Positions 1 through 12,000 of a stretch of 64,000 nucleotides of DNA are shown here, piece by piece. Within the stretch, counting starts at the first letter, position 1. Each line of letters starts with the position of its first letter. Below the pieces are notes generated by a model. The model was not told where the DNA came from and did not search any database. It was given only the letters and a program-made list of their open reading frames with translations. This DNA comes from Paracentrotus lividus. Its lineage: Eukaryota > Echinodermata > Echinoidea > Camarodonta > Echinidae. The stretch covers positions 14,921,990 through 14,985,989 of the forward strand of contig CALNVZ010003433.1 of NCBI GenBank assembly GCA_940671915.1, written 5' to 3'. Made by a program: the position numbers and the translations under genes.

Positions 1-3000
1 AGGATATCTCTTCCTGTAAGAGGACTTATCTATGAAGTTAACTCAACTCATTACAATATATTCTTTTCTTCATGTTTTATTTTTTTTATAGGATGTATTT
101 ACAAATGGGCATAAAAAAGCTTTTATGAGATGGTGACCCAGTGCATAAATTAGGTCATTGATGCCGATAAATATATAGCATATTGAATTAGGTGGACTCC
201 TATTTAAACTCAAATGATAAATTTGCTTCTAATGTTAAAATCTTAAAAATTAGGCCCACATCACATATTGTCAACCAGTATGATTTATATGCTCTTAGCA
301 AGCAGATGGGTCATAATCAAAGATTCCTATCAATTTTGTAGTGTCTTTGAACATATAGCAAAATTAAATCATGAGTTTCAATGATATGTCTTGGTGATCA
401 TCAATGTCCTAGGCACCTGCACCGGTACCATTTTCATTTGGATCTTTGCTGCGATGAAGATACATATTTCAGAACGTGTGCACGCACAACAACATCCTCA
501 CACCTCCGTCCACACAATACCTACACACGCACAACACCTATTCTCCATACTCCACAAACACACCAGATTACACCCACACCCTAACAAGCGCCCACCAACA
601 TACACACCCTCACTCATACACACAAACAGTTGTTAGCGAATTACTAGTCTTACAGATTCATTCGATGGTCTGCGTAAACAGAATCAGAAGGACTTAATTG
701 GAATATGGTTTAATCGTGTGTGTGCGCCGCTGCATGTGTGATATGTGGTTGTGTGAGTTGGAATGGTGTTTGTTGATGTGTCTGTTTGGTGAGAAGTGTG
801 TGGACAAATGTTTACCAATATTTGTGAACACATTGTTTTAATCTTTACACCAGCACCTGGCGCAGAGTGGATTTTACCGTTTCAAGACTGTCTGCTTAAT
901 ACAGTCATGCGATGCCACCAGATAGATGAAAATGGTACCACATATGCCCCTAGGAAGGAAATGATCTTCTTACCTACACCATAATCCATAAACATCCATG
1001 ATGAATAAGTTCACTATTTCCCCCAACACTCTCCTTAGAATGGAACAATTTTAATGAACTTCGTTTAATTTTTTTTTATTACAAGAGAGTTATAATATTA
1101 ATATTACGCTCTACAGACAACACGTCATTTTATATATGACCTTTACTACGTCAATGGTTAATATACTGCACTCCATAATCTAATGAGCGCTCTAAACCAA
1201 AACTCGACGTAAAGACAGAACACACACCTGTCCCACAGCATCAAACACGCAGCTCACCAATCCGATACCTTCAACAGTATGACGCATCCCCGAAACTTAA
1301 TGATCAAAAAAAGCAAACATTAAACCAACTTAAAACAAACCTCAGAATAAATTGTATTTAATTTCTAAACACGAGAGCGAACATCAAGTGGTCTTGAAAA
1401 TTGAAGATGGTTTGACCATTGAGTCTTAGAAACTTAAACAGTCATATCTATCATCAGAACAAGCACGCCAACCGTTCTCATTCAGTATCGTAACGATATA
1501 CCAAGTACAATCGGTGCATTCAGTAATAATATCAGCACTGTTTTCATTCTCTAAAAGCTAAAAGTATCTGCAAAACAGTTGACATTTTTGACGAAAAACC
1601 AAAAATTCTTCTAAAACTTCTAATGATTACACAATCCAAGATACATGTATAATGATGGACACTCGCTGACAAAATAAATGAATAAGATGTAAAAAAAAAA
1701 AATAAAAATGAAGTTCATGTTTATACATTTAATACATGTAATTTGCTTGTACAACAATGTATCTGTACCTGCAATGAGACGGGTTTGCGACTAGTTTCCG
1801 ACTCTGGGCCAATTTACATAAGTTACTATTATAGTAACTTTTACATCAATGGTAACTTACACGGTAACACTGCTCAGCAGCCAATCAAAATGCAGTATTT
1901 CATGACAGTTACCATTGAAGGTAAAATTACTAAAATAAAAACCTTATGCCACGGTCCCCAGGTCACCGGAGTTGTAGAGATATCTCCCGAGTCTCTGCGA
2001 CATCTCATGAAGCGCGGGAAAATCTAACACATTCATATTTATGAGATTTTTCCAGTCGCATAGACATCTCCGAGACTTCTCTGCGACATCTCGGAAAATG
2101 CCGAGACTGGATTAAATGTTTGTCACATGACAAGCTAGAGCAATCATTAGTGACTGCTCGAGCACTCGTAACAACATGACCACATTCATTTACAGTTACT
2201 TCAGTACAACCTGTGCTTTTGGGAAGCCCACCCACTTCATGGGTGGTGGTGTGATATGCTATAATCAATTCCTATACATTAATATTTTTGATGATCTGAT
2301 TTTTTTACAGCCATGAATTATCACAACTATTTGAAGAGAGAACCAAGTGTATTATGCACAATAGCATAACAATGTAAATTGTTAACTATGGCATATTAAA
2401 TGGGGAAATTACTGTTGTGGTTATTGAATTGTGGAAGAAACTGTCTCAATATTGGTAACAGTTCACATGAGAATTGTTGTGCTCTGTGAGGTTTTTTAAT
2501 CACCAAAATGACATGAAAGTAACTAAATTCCGCCGAGAGTCACATTTGCTACACATAGCAATGCATGTGAGGCACTACACAAAATGTTAGGCTTAAACAT
2601 TTCAGATGTTTTTTTATCATATCATTTGAAGAACAATCCTTGCCATGGAATTTCTTACTGAGATACTCTTCCAAAAACACATGAAAATAATGTGAAAGCT
2701 CTCTTTCCCCCCATTTCACCCACAACAGGAGATTCTCTTTAGATAAGTCAAAGACTTGTTTATATTTTTGGACCCAAATCCAATATTCCAACCAGGCAAT
2801 AGGTTTCTTTATTTGTTTCACATTTATGCAACTTAAAATTACTAAGGTTGGGCTTTTTTGTCATATGTGTCAAATGATGATCTTATGTTGTACTCCTTAT
2901 ACACATAAAAAAAACCTTGATTTAAACTTGTAGCATCTAAAACAATCAACATATATATATATAGTACCATTACATATAATTTTACCACACAATACATCCC

Positions 3001-3245
3001 ATAATATATGGAACTGGATAGACCCGATTAAGTAATTCAAAGCCAAAATTTGATTATACGTCTCCAGGTACTGAGCAAAATAATAGAGTGGTCTAGATAT
3101 ATCTAGTAAATACATAATATGCAAATGCAGCATAAATACACTCGGACTAATCAAATAGATCTCCCTAAATGTTGAATATTGGATTTGACACTAATACAGT
3201 GAAGGAATTTTTTACTCTAAATCATACGTAAGCAATCCTGTTTCA
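1..3245. other. Non-coding flank, repeat fragments
   Basis: I see no supportable gene. About 475-620 is rich in CA on the plus strand and about 715-805 is rich in GT, so the two tracts could pair imperfectly. About 1,780-2,130 looks like a decayed repeat: it has a short palindrome of AGTTACT type near 1,825, and GAGTCTC/CGACATCTC words that recur around 42.65-42.86 kb. The short open frames here have no family resemblance and no splice support. Confidence 0.5.
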
Positions 3246-3547
3246 ATGGCCTATATTCACAAAGGTGTCTTAAGTTAAGCCAGCTTAACTATAGGTAGCA
3301 AAAAGTGATAAAATCTGTTTACATTGTTATGTTCCTTACACATTAACTGGATTCCGGAATCTTGATTTAATGATTAGGAACACTTTTGTACATATCATTC
3401 TCAGGCCATTTTTAATAGTTTCAGTTTTAAAAATTCCAATAAATCGAACATCTACAGTTCGAGATTGTGTCACATTTTGCTACCCATAGTTACATGACAG
3501 ATTTAAGCTATGGTTTAACTTAGGATACCATTGTGAATATGAGCCAT
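3246..3547. repeat. Fold-back MITE-like element (~300 bp)
   Basis: The two ends are imperfect inverted repeats of about 32 bp. The left begins ATGGCCTATATTCACAAAGG and the right, read on the minus strand, begins ATGGCTCATATTCACAATGG. The inner halves continue to pair (TAGGTAGCAAAA against TTTTGCTACCCATA), so most of the element can form one hairpin. It has no coding capacity, which fits a non-autonomous DNA transposon. No clear target-site duplication was seen. Confidence 0.75.
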
Positions 3548-5080
3548 AGAGTTTCAGTTCAGGCTTGGTCCTGAAGATTTTGTTATAACAAGAGGGGATT
3601 GTATTCAATAAATGGGGGGATGTTATTCATATGAACATTACTAGTATTTTTGGTCATAAGGTTCAAAGCTCTCGATTAAAGATAATCTAGAGTAGTAGTC
3701 AAGATGAAATAAATCAAAACATTCTTGTCCATACCAGAATCTCAAGCATAAGAAATAAATACTACACACCGAAGGAATTTACAGAAAATTGCGTATTTGC
3801 TGAGAAAAATGCAAAATCAGCATAATTTCTGTATCTGGACGGCCCGTCCAAGCACATTGCGTGATTAACACGGCCACGTGGAAAGTCTACGGGTATATCA
3901 TGTGCACGCGATTCTCACCGGATCTGTGTGTGTATGTTGTGCCGTGACTTGTGGCGATATAGCGGTCTACTCCAAGTCTCAATTTGACGGACTGTTTCGA
4001 TATTTTTTCAACATTTCTTCTGAAATCATTATCAAAACGTGAATATAATCTTGTGTAGGCATATGTATATGTTAATGGAACAATGTGAGGACATATCTTA
4101 GAGATTTGTCTCAAATTATTTTGGCTGTAAGAACTCTAGCTTGGCTTTAAGTAACTCGTAGTGCTTGATTTAAAAAACACCCACAAATGAATATTTCATA
4201 AGCTAACAAAGAAACAGGAGGAATATGTAACACAATATAACACTTGATTTTTGATACATTATTACATGAACGACTCTACAAAAAAACAAAAAAAAAGTTT
4301 TACAATCTAAAAATGCAAAAACATTGCCCCAGCACAATACAAATATAACATTCACTAACAATTCACTGAATAAAGTTAAATTTTCATAACTATTTACATC
4401 TTTCAAAGTTATTTACATCAGATTACATTTTGGGCACACAAACACACATATTTGTTCAGATTACATAATTGAAATTCAGATTCTATTTGTATACATATAT
4501 ATAAAAGGGAAGGACATTAATACTATTAATATTAAAAAGGCAGGTCACTACAGAAAATGTACAGCACATGGCACACATGTGGGAGAAGTCAATTTACAAT
4601 ATTGCTATGATGAACAAAATCTAAACATTTTTTTGACAAAGCAATGATATAGTCTCAGCTCTGTAATATTTCTACAATGTACATCAGAACCCTTCATATC
4701 AAAATACAGGTTCTCAATACACATACATGTACACCTGTACGTACTAGAATTTCACCCAGAACATTTCAAGCATTAAAGAGGTCTAATGTAAGAAAAGAAA
4801 ATCTTTCTACACCACATCCATCAAAGTTGATGTTGGATTTTTACGAACTATCAGTGCTAAATGGGAGTTTCCTACAAATATACAATATCCTGATTTACCT
4901 TACTGTAATGCCTTCATAATTTATGCACCATAAAATATTCTTATATTCAAAGAAAGGGACTGAAAGTAAACAATGAATCAAAGATATACAATCATGTATT
5001 TAGCGACTTAGAAAACTCTATCAAATTTGTGTTTGCTTGTACCTTCACATACAGTACCCACTGAGTTCAACATCACAGTT
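3548..5080. other. AT-rich non-coding stretch
   Basis: No gene is visible. The stretch is AT-rich with short A/T runs. It lies 3' of LIN54 and could be intergenic DNA or distal 3' UTR. A fragment near 3,560-3,600 (GTCCTGAAGATTTTGTTATAAC) resembles fragments at about 9,690 and 49,950, suggesting a dispersed repeat. Confidence 0.35.
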
Positions 5081-5750
5081 GATTGCAATCAAGTGAGCTC
5101 ATCTCAATTCAAATTGTGTACAGCTGCACTCAATCGATTGCAATCAAGTGAGCTCATCTCAATTCAAATTGTGTACAGCTGCACTCAATCGATTGCAATC
5201 AAGTGAGCTCATCTCAATTCAAATTGTGTACAACTGCACTCAATCGATTGCAATCAAGTGAGCTCATCTCAATTCAAATTGTGTACAGCTGCTCTCAAAC
5301 GATTGCAATCAAGTGAGCTCATCTCAATTCAAATTGTGTACAGCTGCTTTCAATCGATTGCAGTCAAGTGAACTCATCTTCATTCAAAATGTGTACAGCT
5401 GCACTCAATCTTATATTAACCATAAAACTAATGATAATAACTAAATAACCATCGCACACAGCCATCTTGGTCGTCGAACCAACAACGCAACTCAACAAAT
5501 CTGGAGAAACAACAAAAATAGAAGGAAAACGCCCTCTATACGTATACATCGCCTGGCGGAAATCTTCGCATCTACGAAGGATCACGCCATATAAACCAAC
5601 AACAACAACAACAACAATCAATCGATTGCAATCAAGTGAGCTCATCTTCATTCAAATTGTGTACAGCTGCACTCAATCGATTGCAATCAAGTGAGCTCAT
5701 CTCAATTCAAATTGTGTACAGCTGCACTTAATCGATTGCCATCAACTGAG
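5081..5750. repeat. 55-bp tandem repeat array, interrupted by an insert
   Basis: Units of exactly 55 bp start at 5,081, 5,136, 5,191, 5,246, 5,301 and 5,356, and again at 5,624 and 5,679, with a decayed unit from about 5,734. Each unit contains GATTGCAATC, GAGCTC and CAGCTG, all palindromic words. The array is broken exactly at a unit boundary by 208 bp of unrelated sequence (5,411-5,618) that is flanked by CAATC on both sides. Confidence 0.9.
5411..5618. mobile_element. 208-bp insert in the 55-bp array, possible SINE or retro-insert
   Basis: This unrelated sequence sits between two 55-bp units. CAATC at 5,406-5,410 is repeated at 5,619-5,623, consistent with a 5-bp target duplication. The plus-strand end is an (AAC)n tract, as in a short simple-repeat tail. 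On the minus strand GGTTCGACGACC near 5,470-5,481 resembles a degenerate pol III B box. The five-base duplication could instead be part of the satellite unit, so the mechanism is uncertain. Confidence 0.5.
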
Positions 5751-8300
5751 GTTGTACTGAGTCGTGACTGAACAATCCCATTTATTACTGTGTAATGGCA
5801 GCAAAGTCACTAAATGTTTCAAGCTTGGAAGCCACATGTGTGAGTCTATGCACAAAAATAAACCTATCACAGCATTCTCTCCATTGCTAAATCCGTGATT
5901 GTATACATGTAAATGTTTCAAGCTTTCATGAATGGTTGGATTTGTATCCAGTTACTGCAAACTGCTGGTAAATATATAAATAACAAATATATAATCAAGA
6001 TTTTGGCGTTCTAAATAAAATGTAAATTTGCTTAATGAATAGATTTTGCATGACACTTTGCATAAATATATTTCTACCTACCAGCTAATGGTTTTTATTC
6101 TGATGAAAAAGATACACCACAATCTGAGGCAATTTAAACAGCACCTGATTAAAATTTCCATTTGCTAGTAAAAGCAACCAAATTAACATAAAAGATGTGT
6201 CAAAATCCAAAATATACACCATATTCTTCTACATTTCCAGCTTAACAAGGTGATCTATATGTACATTGGACTAAATGGACTATATGTATATAATGCCATT
6301 TGAAAAATGATTGCATGGATGACAGAGATTTCCCAACGGTCAAAATGAATTTGATTCTAAAATTGGAAAAAAATTATATCTTTATTTCTCTCCTGCAACC
6401 TTGAATAAAATTCAAATATATAGGTAATGACACTTTGCTGATGAAAAATTACAAAATATATTGAAAAAATTGCCAATTTTGCTCATGATTATTTTCATTG
6501 AAAATTTAATGATTATTTTCATTTAAGCTGTTCTAATTCAAGATCCCTTTGATGTACAGTGGCAGAAATAAATCCCTTCAGGTAAGTGACTTTTGCTCTT
6601 TCTGTTGATGTGTAATTCATAATTCATGGCATTCTAGTTTCAAATATAATGCCAAAGCGTCACTAAAAGGAGACATTTCCTCTATGGATTAACCAGATGT
6701 TTCGTAAATTTCGGACTGACATGAAGCAGCATTATACCAAAAAAAATGCTGATTTCGTTATTGGTATGTATACAAGCATTGATGCTGTGCCAGACAATAC
6801 AGAACAGGCATACAGAAAGTTTTAGAAAACAGAAAAAAAAAAAAAAAAAAAATTTATTTTCAGGGGCTTCTCTCAAGTTTAATGGGATTAAATGGAGACT
6901 CTGAATCAGGTTATGCATGAAACCCTATGGCCCATTTAATAAGACAATAGAATCACACAATAGAATCATACCATAGGATCGCATTGAAATTGTGCAATGC
7001 TATTATCTGATTAAACCTGTACGTGCGTCAAGAGACCTGTTCCATATGCCTATGGTGAAAATGAAGTATCAACAGGGAGGGTCTGTGATCTTCCAAGGTT
7101 CTTTGGGGTACTTCTACAGCAAACTAGCCTGAACATAAACGTAATTCTACTTCTAGGGCAGTCAAAACACTATTTGTAATAAATTCCTGTATTTAATTAA
7201 CACTTAACACAGTTTACATTCACCCCTTTACTATTGACATAATTAGATATGACTGAGCCGTTTGGTAATCAAAATTAATGTAAACCTGTACTGGCGAATG
7301 TTTATTGAAATGAGTCTTAAAATGAAATAAATCTTAAAGTAAAGTATATTTAAGATTTAGAATTAAAACCAAGTGATATGTCAACCAAATTGAAAGTGCA
7401 TGGCTATTTCATAAGGACACCCATCAAAGACATATATGTACTCTAGTTGGCATAATGGATAATCTCTTTAAATCAGTATTGGCATTCATAATGCATGTAT
7501 CAACAAAAAAATGGCACAACAAATTAGACTGCATCCACTTCACATCAGAACAACAAAAAGGAATGGATCAGGGGGGGGGGGAGATGTAGGGGCCTCATTC
7601 TGCCCCTAGTATATAGGCAAATGCCCATGGTTGTCACTCAGTAAATAATGCAGAGTGTGAATATAGGAAACTTCTATAACAATGTACTGAGGCTTCTTAT
7701 TTTGACACTAAAAGTGGGTAGAAGTTAAAATCTCCGACGAGGTTTAAGATGTAAAGTGTCAAATTGAAGTCTGTGCTTGTGGAAGAGCTTGGTACACATG
7801 GGCTCTTTGATTACACTCTGATCACTATATGAAAGTAGCAAAATGCCAGCATACGTACATCCAAGCTGTACCAAATTACTAGGTTTATCAGCAATAAATG
7901 ATTATCACAACTAATAGGTTACGAGCCTGGGTACTATGGTGAAACCTGTACTGATGATAGTTACTACGGTATCTGGAAGAGGACCCATAAAGTCACGCTG
8001 CAACATCAGCACTGGGACAGCTTATTCTGGATTCACACCTGGAATTTAGACATAGAGGTATACATACAATAAGATTCCAACTTTTTTGCATACATATTCA
8101 TGACATAAAATATAAACAATTTAAATTCATACGTAAATTCTTTATTTTTAAGTTTTCTAAAGTACATTAACATTGAAACTTTTTTTTTCCCTATCAATTT
8201 TATTTAATGAACCTTTTGAAGCAATCCACAATTTGAAGAGTGGTATCGAGTACATATTTTTTAAGACAGAACTTATTTGTATATGTATGTGCAATTAGAC
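5751..8300. other. AT-rich stretch, possible LIN54 3' UTR or downstream DNA
   Basis: No coding region is visible. The stretch contains long A/T runs, a poly-A tract near 6,833-6,852 and a G run near 7,570. It follows the LIN54 stop codon on the minus strand (at 9,067), so part of it may be transcribed as 3' UTR; the composite repeat at 8.3-9.04 kb intervenes. I cannot place the polyadenylation site with confidence. Confidence 0.3.
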
Positions 8301-8360
8301 TTTGAACAATGAAGGAAACTGACCAGAAATATATAATATGAACAAATGAGCAAAGAAAAT

Positions 8361-8438
8361 GGGGTACCATCGGGATTTGAACCAGAGACCTCCTGGTTAC
8401 TAGTCAGGCGCTCTACCAGCTGAGCTATAGTAAGCCCC
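8361..8438 (-). repeat. tRNA-like SINE module 1
   Basis: On the minus strand it reads with an A-box-like TAGCTCAGCTGGTAGAGC and a B-box-like GGTTCAAATCCC. An anticodon-arm-like stretch (CCTGACTAGTAACCAGG) has only four good pairs and an AGT loop triplet. The acceptor ends do not pair as a true tRNA would, and the sequence continues into shared SINE-like flank. Confidence 0.7.
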
Positions 8439-8507
8439 GGCTGTGTTCGTCCCTTCTGACCACTCGAGCATTGAAGAGTTAACTGGTTTTAGGGACAAAC
8501 ACAGCCA

Positions 8508-8584
8508 GGGCTTACTATAGCTCAGCTGGTAGAGCGCCTGAATAGTAACCAGGAGGTCTCTGGTTTGAATCCCGATGGTACCCC
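8508..8584 (+). repeat. tRNA-like SINE module 2
   Basis: This is a near-identical inverted partner of module 1, with TAGCTCAGCTGGTAGAGC, GAATAGTAACC in the anticodon region and GGTTTGAATCCC as the B box. The flank CCCATTTTCTTTGCTCATTT is shared in mirror image with module 1. Confidence 0.7.
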
Positions 8585-8632
8585 ATTTTCTTTGCTCATT
8601 TTTTCATATTGTAATTAGACTTGTAACACATT

Positions 8633-8829
8633 GGGTGATTTCAAGTATGGTGTTGACCATTTGGTATTTGTGTCAGCACAGCACCAAATTGAAATGCAGC
8701 CAGTCCTGGAACATATCTCACGAGGTGTTGAGCTTTCAATAATGTAATTTTGCTCAGATTATCTCTTGAAGCTAAGAAAGGTGATCTAAATTGTGCATCC
8801 AACACCAACATCCAATCTGAAATCACCTA
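8633..8829. repeat. MITE, family GGGTGATTTCAAG, copy 1
   Basis: The left end GGGTGATTTCAAGTATGGTG and the right end (minus strand AGGTGATTTCAGATTGG) are inverted repeats. Inner GTGTTG/CAACACC words pair as well. A second copy of the family is at about 35,483-35,710. It encodes nothing and is nested in the composite tRNA-like element. Confidence 0.7.
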
Positions 8830-8904
8830 TTGCAGAGTAAAAGATAAATTCATTATATATTTGTAACAGCAAAATAACTTTTCTCTGGGACGGCCATCAA
8901 CATA

Positions 8905-8982
8905 AGGGCTTGCAATAGCTCAGTCAGTAGAACATCTGTCTAGCAATTAGGAGGTCTCGGGTTCGCATCCCGATGGCATCCC
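8905..8982 (+). repeat. tRNA-like SINE module 3
   Basis: This is a more diverged module with TAGCTCAGTCAGTAGAACAT as the A-box region and GGGTTCGCATCCC, close to a canonical B box. The anticodon arm is poor. It shares the CCCATTTTCTTTG flank with modules 1 and 2. Confidence 0.65.
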
Positions 8983-9066
8983 ATTTTCTTTGATGATTTT
9001 TTCACATGATATATTTCCGGTCAGTTTCAATCTTTGTTCAAATTCAACGTAATAATGACTATCTGA

Positions 9067-12000
9067 CTAACCTTTTGCTTTACTTGCAGAGTGGATGACT
9101 TGGAGGATACACCGTCCAAACTCCTCTAAGATGAGAGACTCTGCATAGTCTGAGCTATGACTACTCCTCTCGCTCTCATCTGCCTGGGCCATCAAACATT
9201 GAAGGGTTGCCTCTGCAACTTCTTTAGTGATGAAAGAGAATGGTAACCTTGGAGAGGGAAGAAGATTAGAGCAAGAATTTAAAAAGTTTGAAAGATGGGA
9301 TGAACTTTTGGCTCAGGGCGGTAACTATGACCTCTACAAGTTCTCAATAAGAAAATATTTGATTGATTGATTTATTTTTTTCTGTTTTAGACAAATAAGG
9401 AGATGTGCTATTTGTTTTGTTATGAATATTCCATAAAGGGCTGTTGTCATGGTTCTTGATAAAGAATTAGACCTGCTTCATAGACTGGGTGTGTAAAAAG
9501 GTGTCGCTAATAATTTATCAACTAACAGCTAACATACTTTTTTTTTGAGGGAAAGAACCTTACTAGTAATGCCCCATTTTTACTAAGTTTCTTCTTTAAT
9601 AAACTACAATTAAAAAAAATGATATTTGGTAAGAGGCTTCCATAAAACGAAGTAAAACAAAGTTTCATTAGAAAGCGTTACATGTAATAGGCTTGGTTCT
9701 GAGCACTTCATTACAACAGGAGTGGACTGTACTTGAACATAACTCAGATTTCTCACCTCTCTCCTGTATCACTAAACTCTTTGGTCTTGGTTGGATAGTC
9801 CTGGAGCTGAGATGAGAGCTTGGTCCTAGCAGCTGTTTGTTGCTGGACCCTAACCTCTGCAGCGTCGGCCAGGTGCATCAAGGTCTTACGCTCGGGACTC
9901 TCCTCAAAGTTCTTACAGCCAACACACTTGCAGTGAGAGGAGCAGAGGATCTTGGCCTGGGGAAGGTAATGAGGGCACGAAGTGAAAAGACTCATCAATA
10001 ATCGTAAAGAATAACAAAGAATTGTAAACAGCATCAACTGGGTGCATGAGGTCATATGCTCTAGACTCTCTTCCAAGTTCTTACAGCCAACATACTTGCA
10101 GTGAGACGAGCAGAGGATCTTGGCCTGAGGAAGGGAATGAGGACAAGAATTAAAATGATTACTAAGTAATTAGAGGCTGCATCGAGCAGAATTTTAGGCG
10201 ATCTTACAATCTGGACCATCCTTAAAATGTTCCTACTTGCACAAAGATGAGCAGAGGATTTTGGCCTGAGGAAGGGAATGAGAACAAGAATTGAAAAAAC
10301 TAACAAAGAATTGTTGAAAGTATCAACTGAGAACGTCAAGGTCTCATGATCTGGACTCTCTTCAAGGTTCTTGTAATGAAAAGACTTGCACAAAGACAAG
10401 CCAAAAATCTTGGCCTGCGAGAGCAAGGGAGGAGCCCTTTATTACAGAATTTGACAAACCCTGTTTGAGGTTACGATTTGCATGTTCATGAAGCATAATA
10501 AAAATGTGCACTTTGTTGTAACCTATTAAAACCGAGTTAGCCAATATCTGCAATAAAAGGTTCTGGTCAAAACCATCGGATTCTTTTCATTATTCAACCT
10601 ATGATAGGAAATATGTCCAGTTGGCACCTGAAAGTTCATGTGATCTTACCTCGTAGCATTCACAGTAGTTCTTCAGACACCCAGATCGCTTACAGTTGCA
10701 TCCCTTATTGTGCCGCCTGTTTGTCTGGCCATTGTTACCCTTGCCTATCTTAGGATGGAAGGCCAAAGGGTTGCGGTCCAGACACGCCTTGACTGCCTTG
10801 GTCCGTTCATCTTCATGGTCTAGGTTGTTGAGGCAGTTGTTGCAATTGCAGTTGCGGCAGAACTCGCCATTAGCAAAGCAGTCGCAATACCTAGATGGGG
10901 AGGACACATAAAAAATCAATTGAAAGAAAGTTTCTAGCTTGTGCTCCAATATGTGCTCTGGGCTATGAACGTGTCAGATTAGGGCTGAGTTATAATCAGG
11001 TTATGCAAGTTTGCCTCATAGAACACATTAGAAACTTGGTTAAAGCACACACAATTTTCCACTGTACCATCTACTCAAGAGTTATACGACACATGCAAAT
11101 ACAGTTAAATTGTCTAATAAGAGCACTTTTAAAAGAAGAACAGAAAAGGTATTACTCAAGATGGTTAACCATTATTAACAGACTGTGCTGGAAACAGACA
11201 TTTGTTCTTAGATGGAGACAAATAAAGATAATGACTTATGACAAATGACCTTCATAGAGAGGTGGACATGTTTGACCCTAAACCTTTTGTCTTTATAAAG
11301 CAAGAGTTATCTTCCAATTAAGCTCCCTGCATTTCAGTGATTCAGTATATCAGAACTTCTATCATGGTTTAACACAATGATCTATAGAAAGATGGGAATT
11401 CTTTGATTCCAATTTGTCAGTAAATCTTGTCTTCAATATTGTCTAATGACGCCACTAGAGCAATGTCTACAATGAGGGAGTTTTACTTACAGTTTGAGGC
11501 ACTGAGACTTGGTGCAATTACAGGGCTTCCTTGGTCTGTTGCCTGATCCATCTCCAGCTAACATCCTGCAGGATACAACCAAAGAGAATGTGTTGAACTA
11601 CAATTTTTCACTACAACATTCAACTATTTTGATGACAATTTTAATCTATATTTCATACAAACAAGTGATAAAGAAATATTTAAGGGTTAAATCCTTTACT
11701 TCTAGCCAAGTGCTGTATCGTAAGCAATCATCGCAAAGTGATACCCAATTTTTCCAGTGAAATGGAATAAATGAAAAATAGGGGTGTGCCGTAAACAGGA
11801 TTTGTCCAACACACACCTTCATCTAGTTGCACTTGCATAGTCAGGAGTGGCCTCTAAATTTTAAAGGTTTGATGTTGTTTTTGAGTTGACTAGCCATATA
11901 TCCAATAGCTCTCGGGTTTTCTTGATTGTTTAGAGAATATTGGATGACCTTGAGTAGGATACGTAGAAATATTGTAAGAGCTGAAGAAAAATATTGGATG

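Larger units (their letters stand above)
8301..9043. mobile_element. Composite palindromic element with three tRNA-like modules
   Basis: The outer ends are inverted repeats: left TTTGAACAATGAAGGAAACT (8,301) against right GTCAGTTTCAATCTTTGTTC (about 9,020-9,040). Inside are a minus tRNA-like module at 8,361-8,438 and plus modules at 8,508-8,584 and 8,905-8,982, each followed by CCCATTTTCTTTG. The first two, with their flanks, form a long hairpin with a loop of about 70 bp. A second MITE (8,633-8,829) sits between modules two and three. It lies just downstream of the LIN54 stop codon. I read it as tRNA-derived SINEs arranged as a fold-back, not as functional tRNAs. Confidence 0.75.

Noticed and set aside
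5081-5750. CRISPR-like array
   Set aside because: The 55-bp units are contiguous with no variable spacers, and the genome is eukaryotic. It is a tandem satellite.
8361-8982. Three candidate tRNA genes
   Set aside because: A and B boxes are present, but acceptor stems do not pair, anticodon stems are weak, and all share SINE-like flanks.
10599-10949. Single-exon reading of the 116-codon CXC ORF as its own gene
   Set aside because: It is one exon of LIN54 (10,890-10,650) with intron read-through at both ends.
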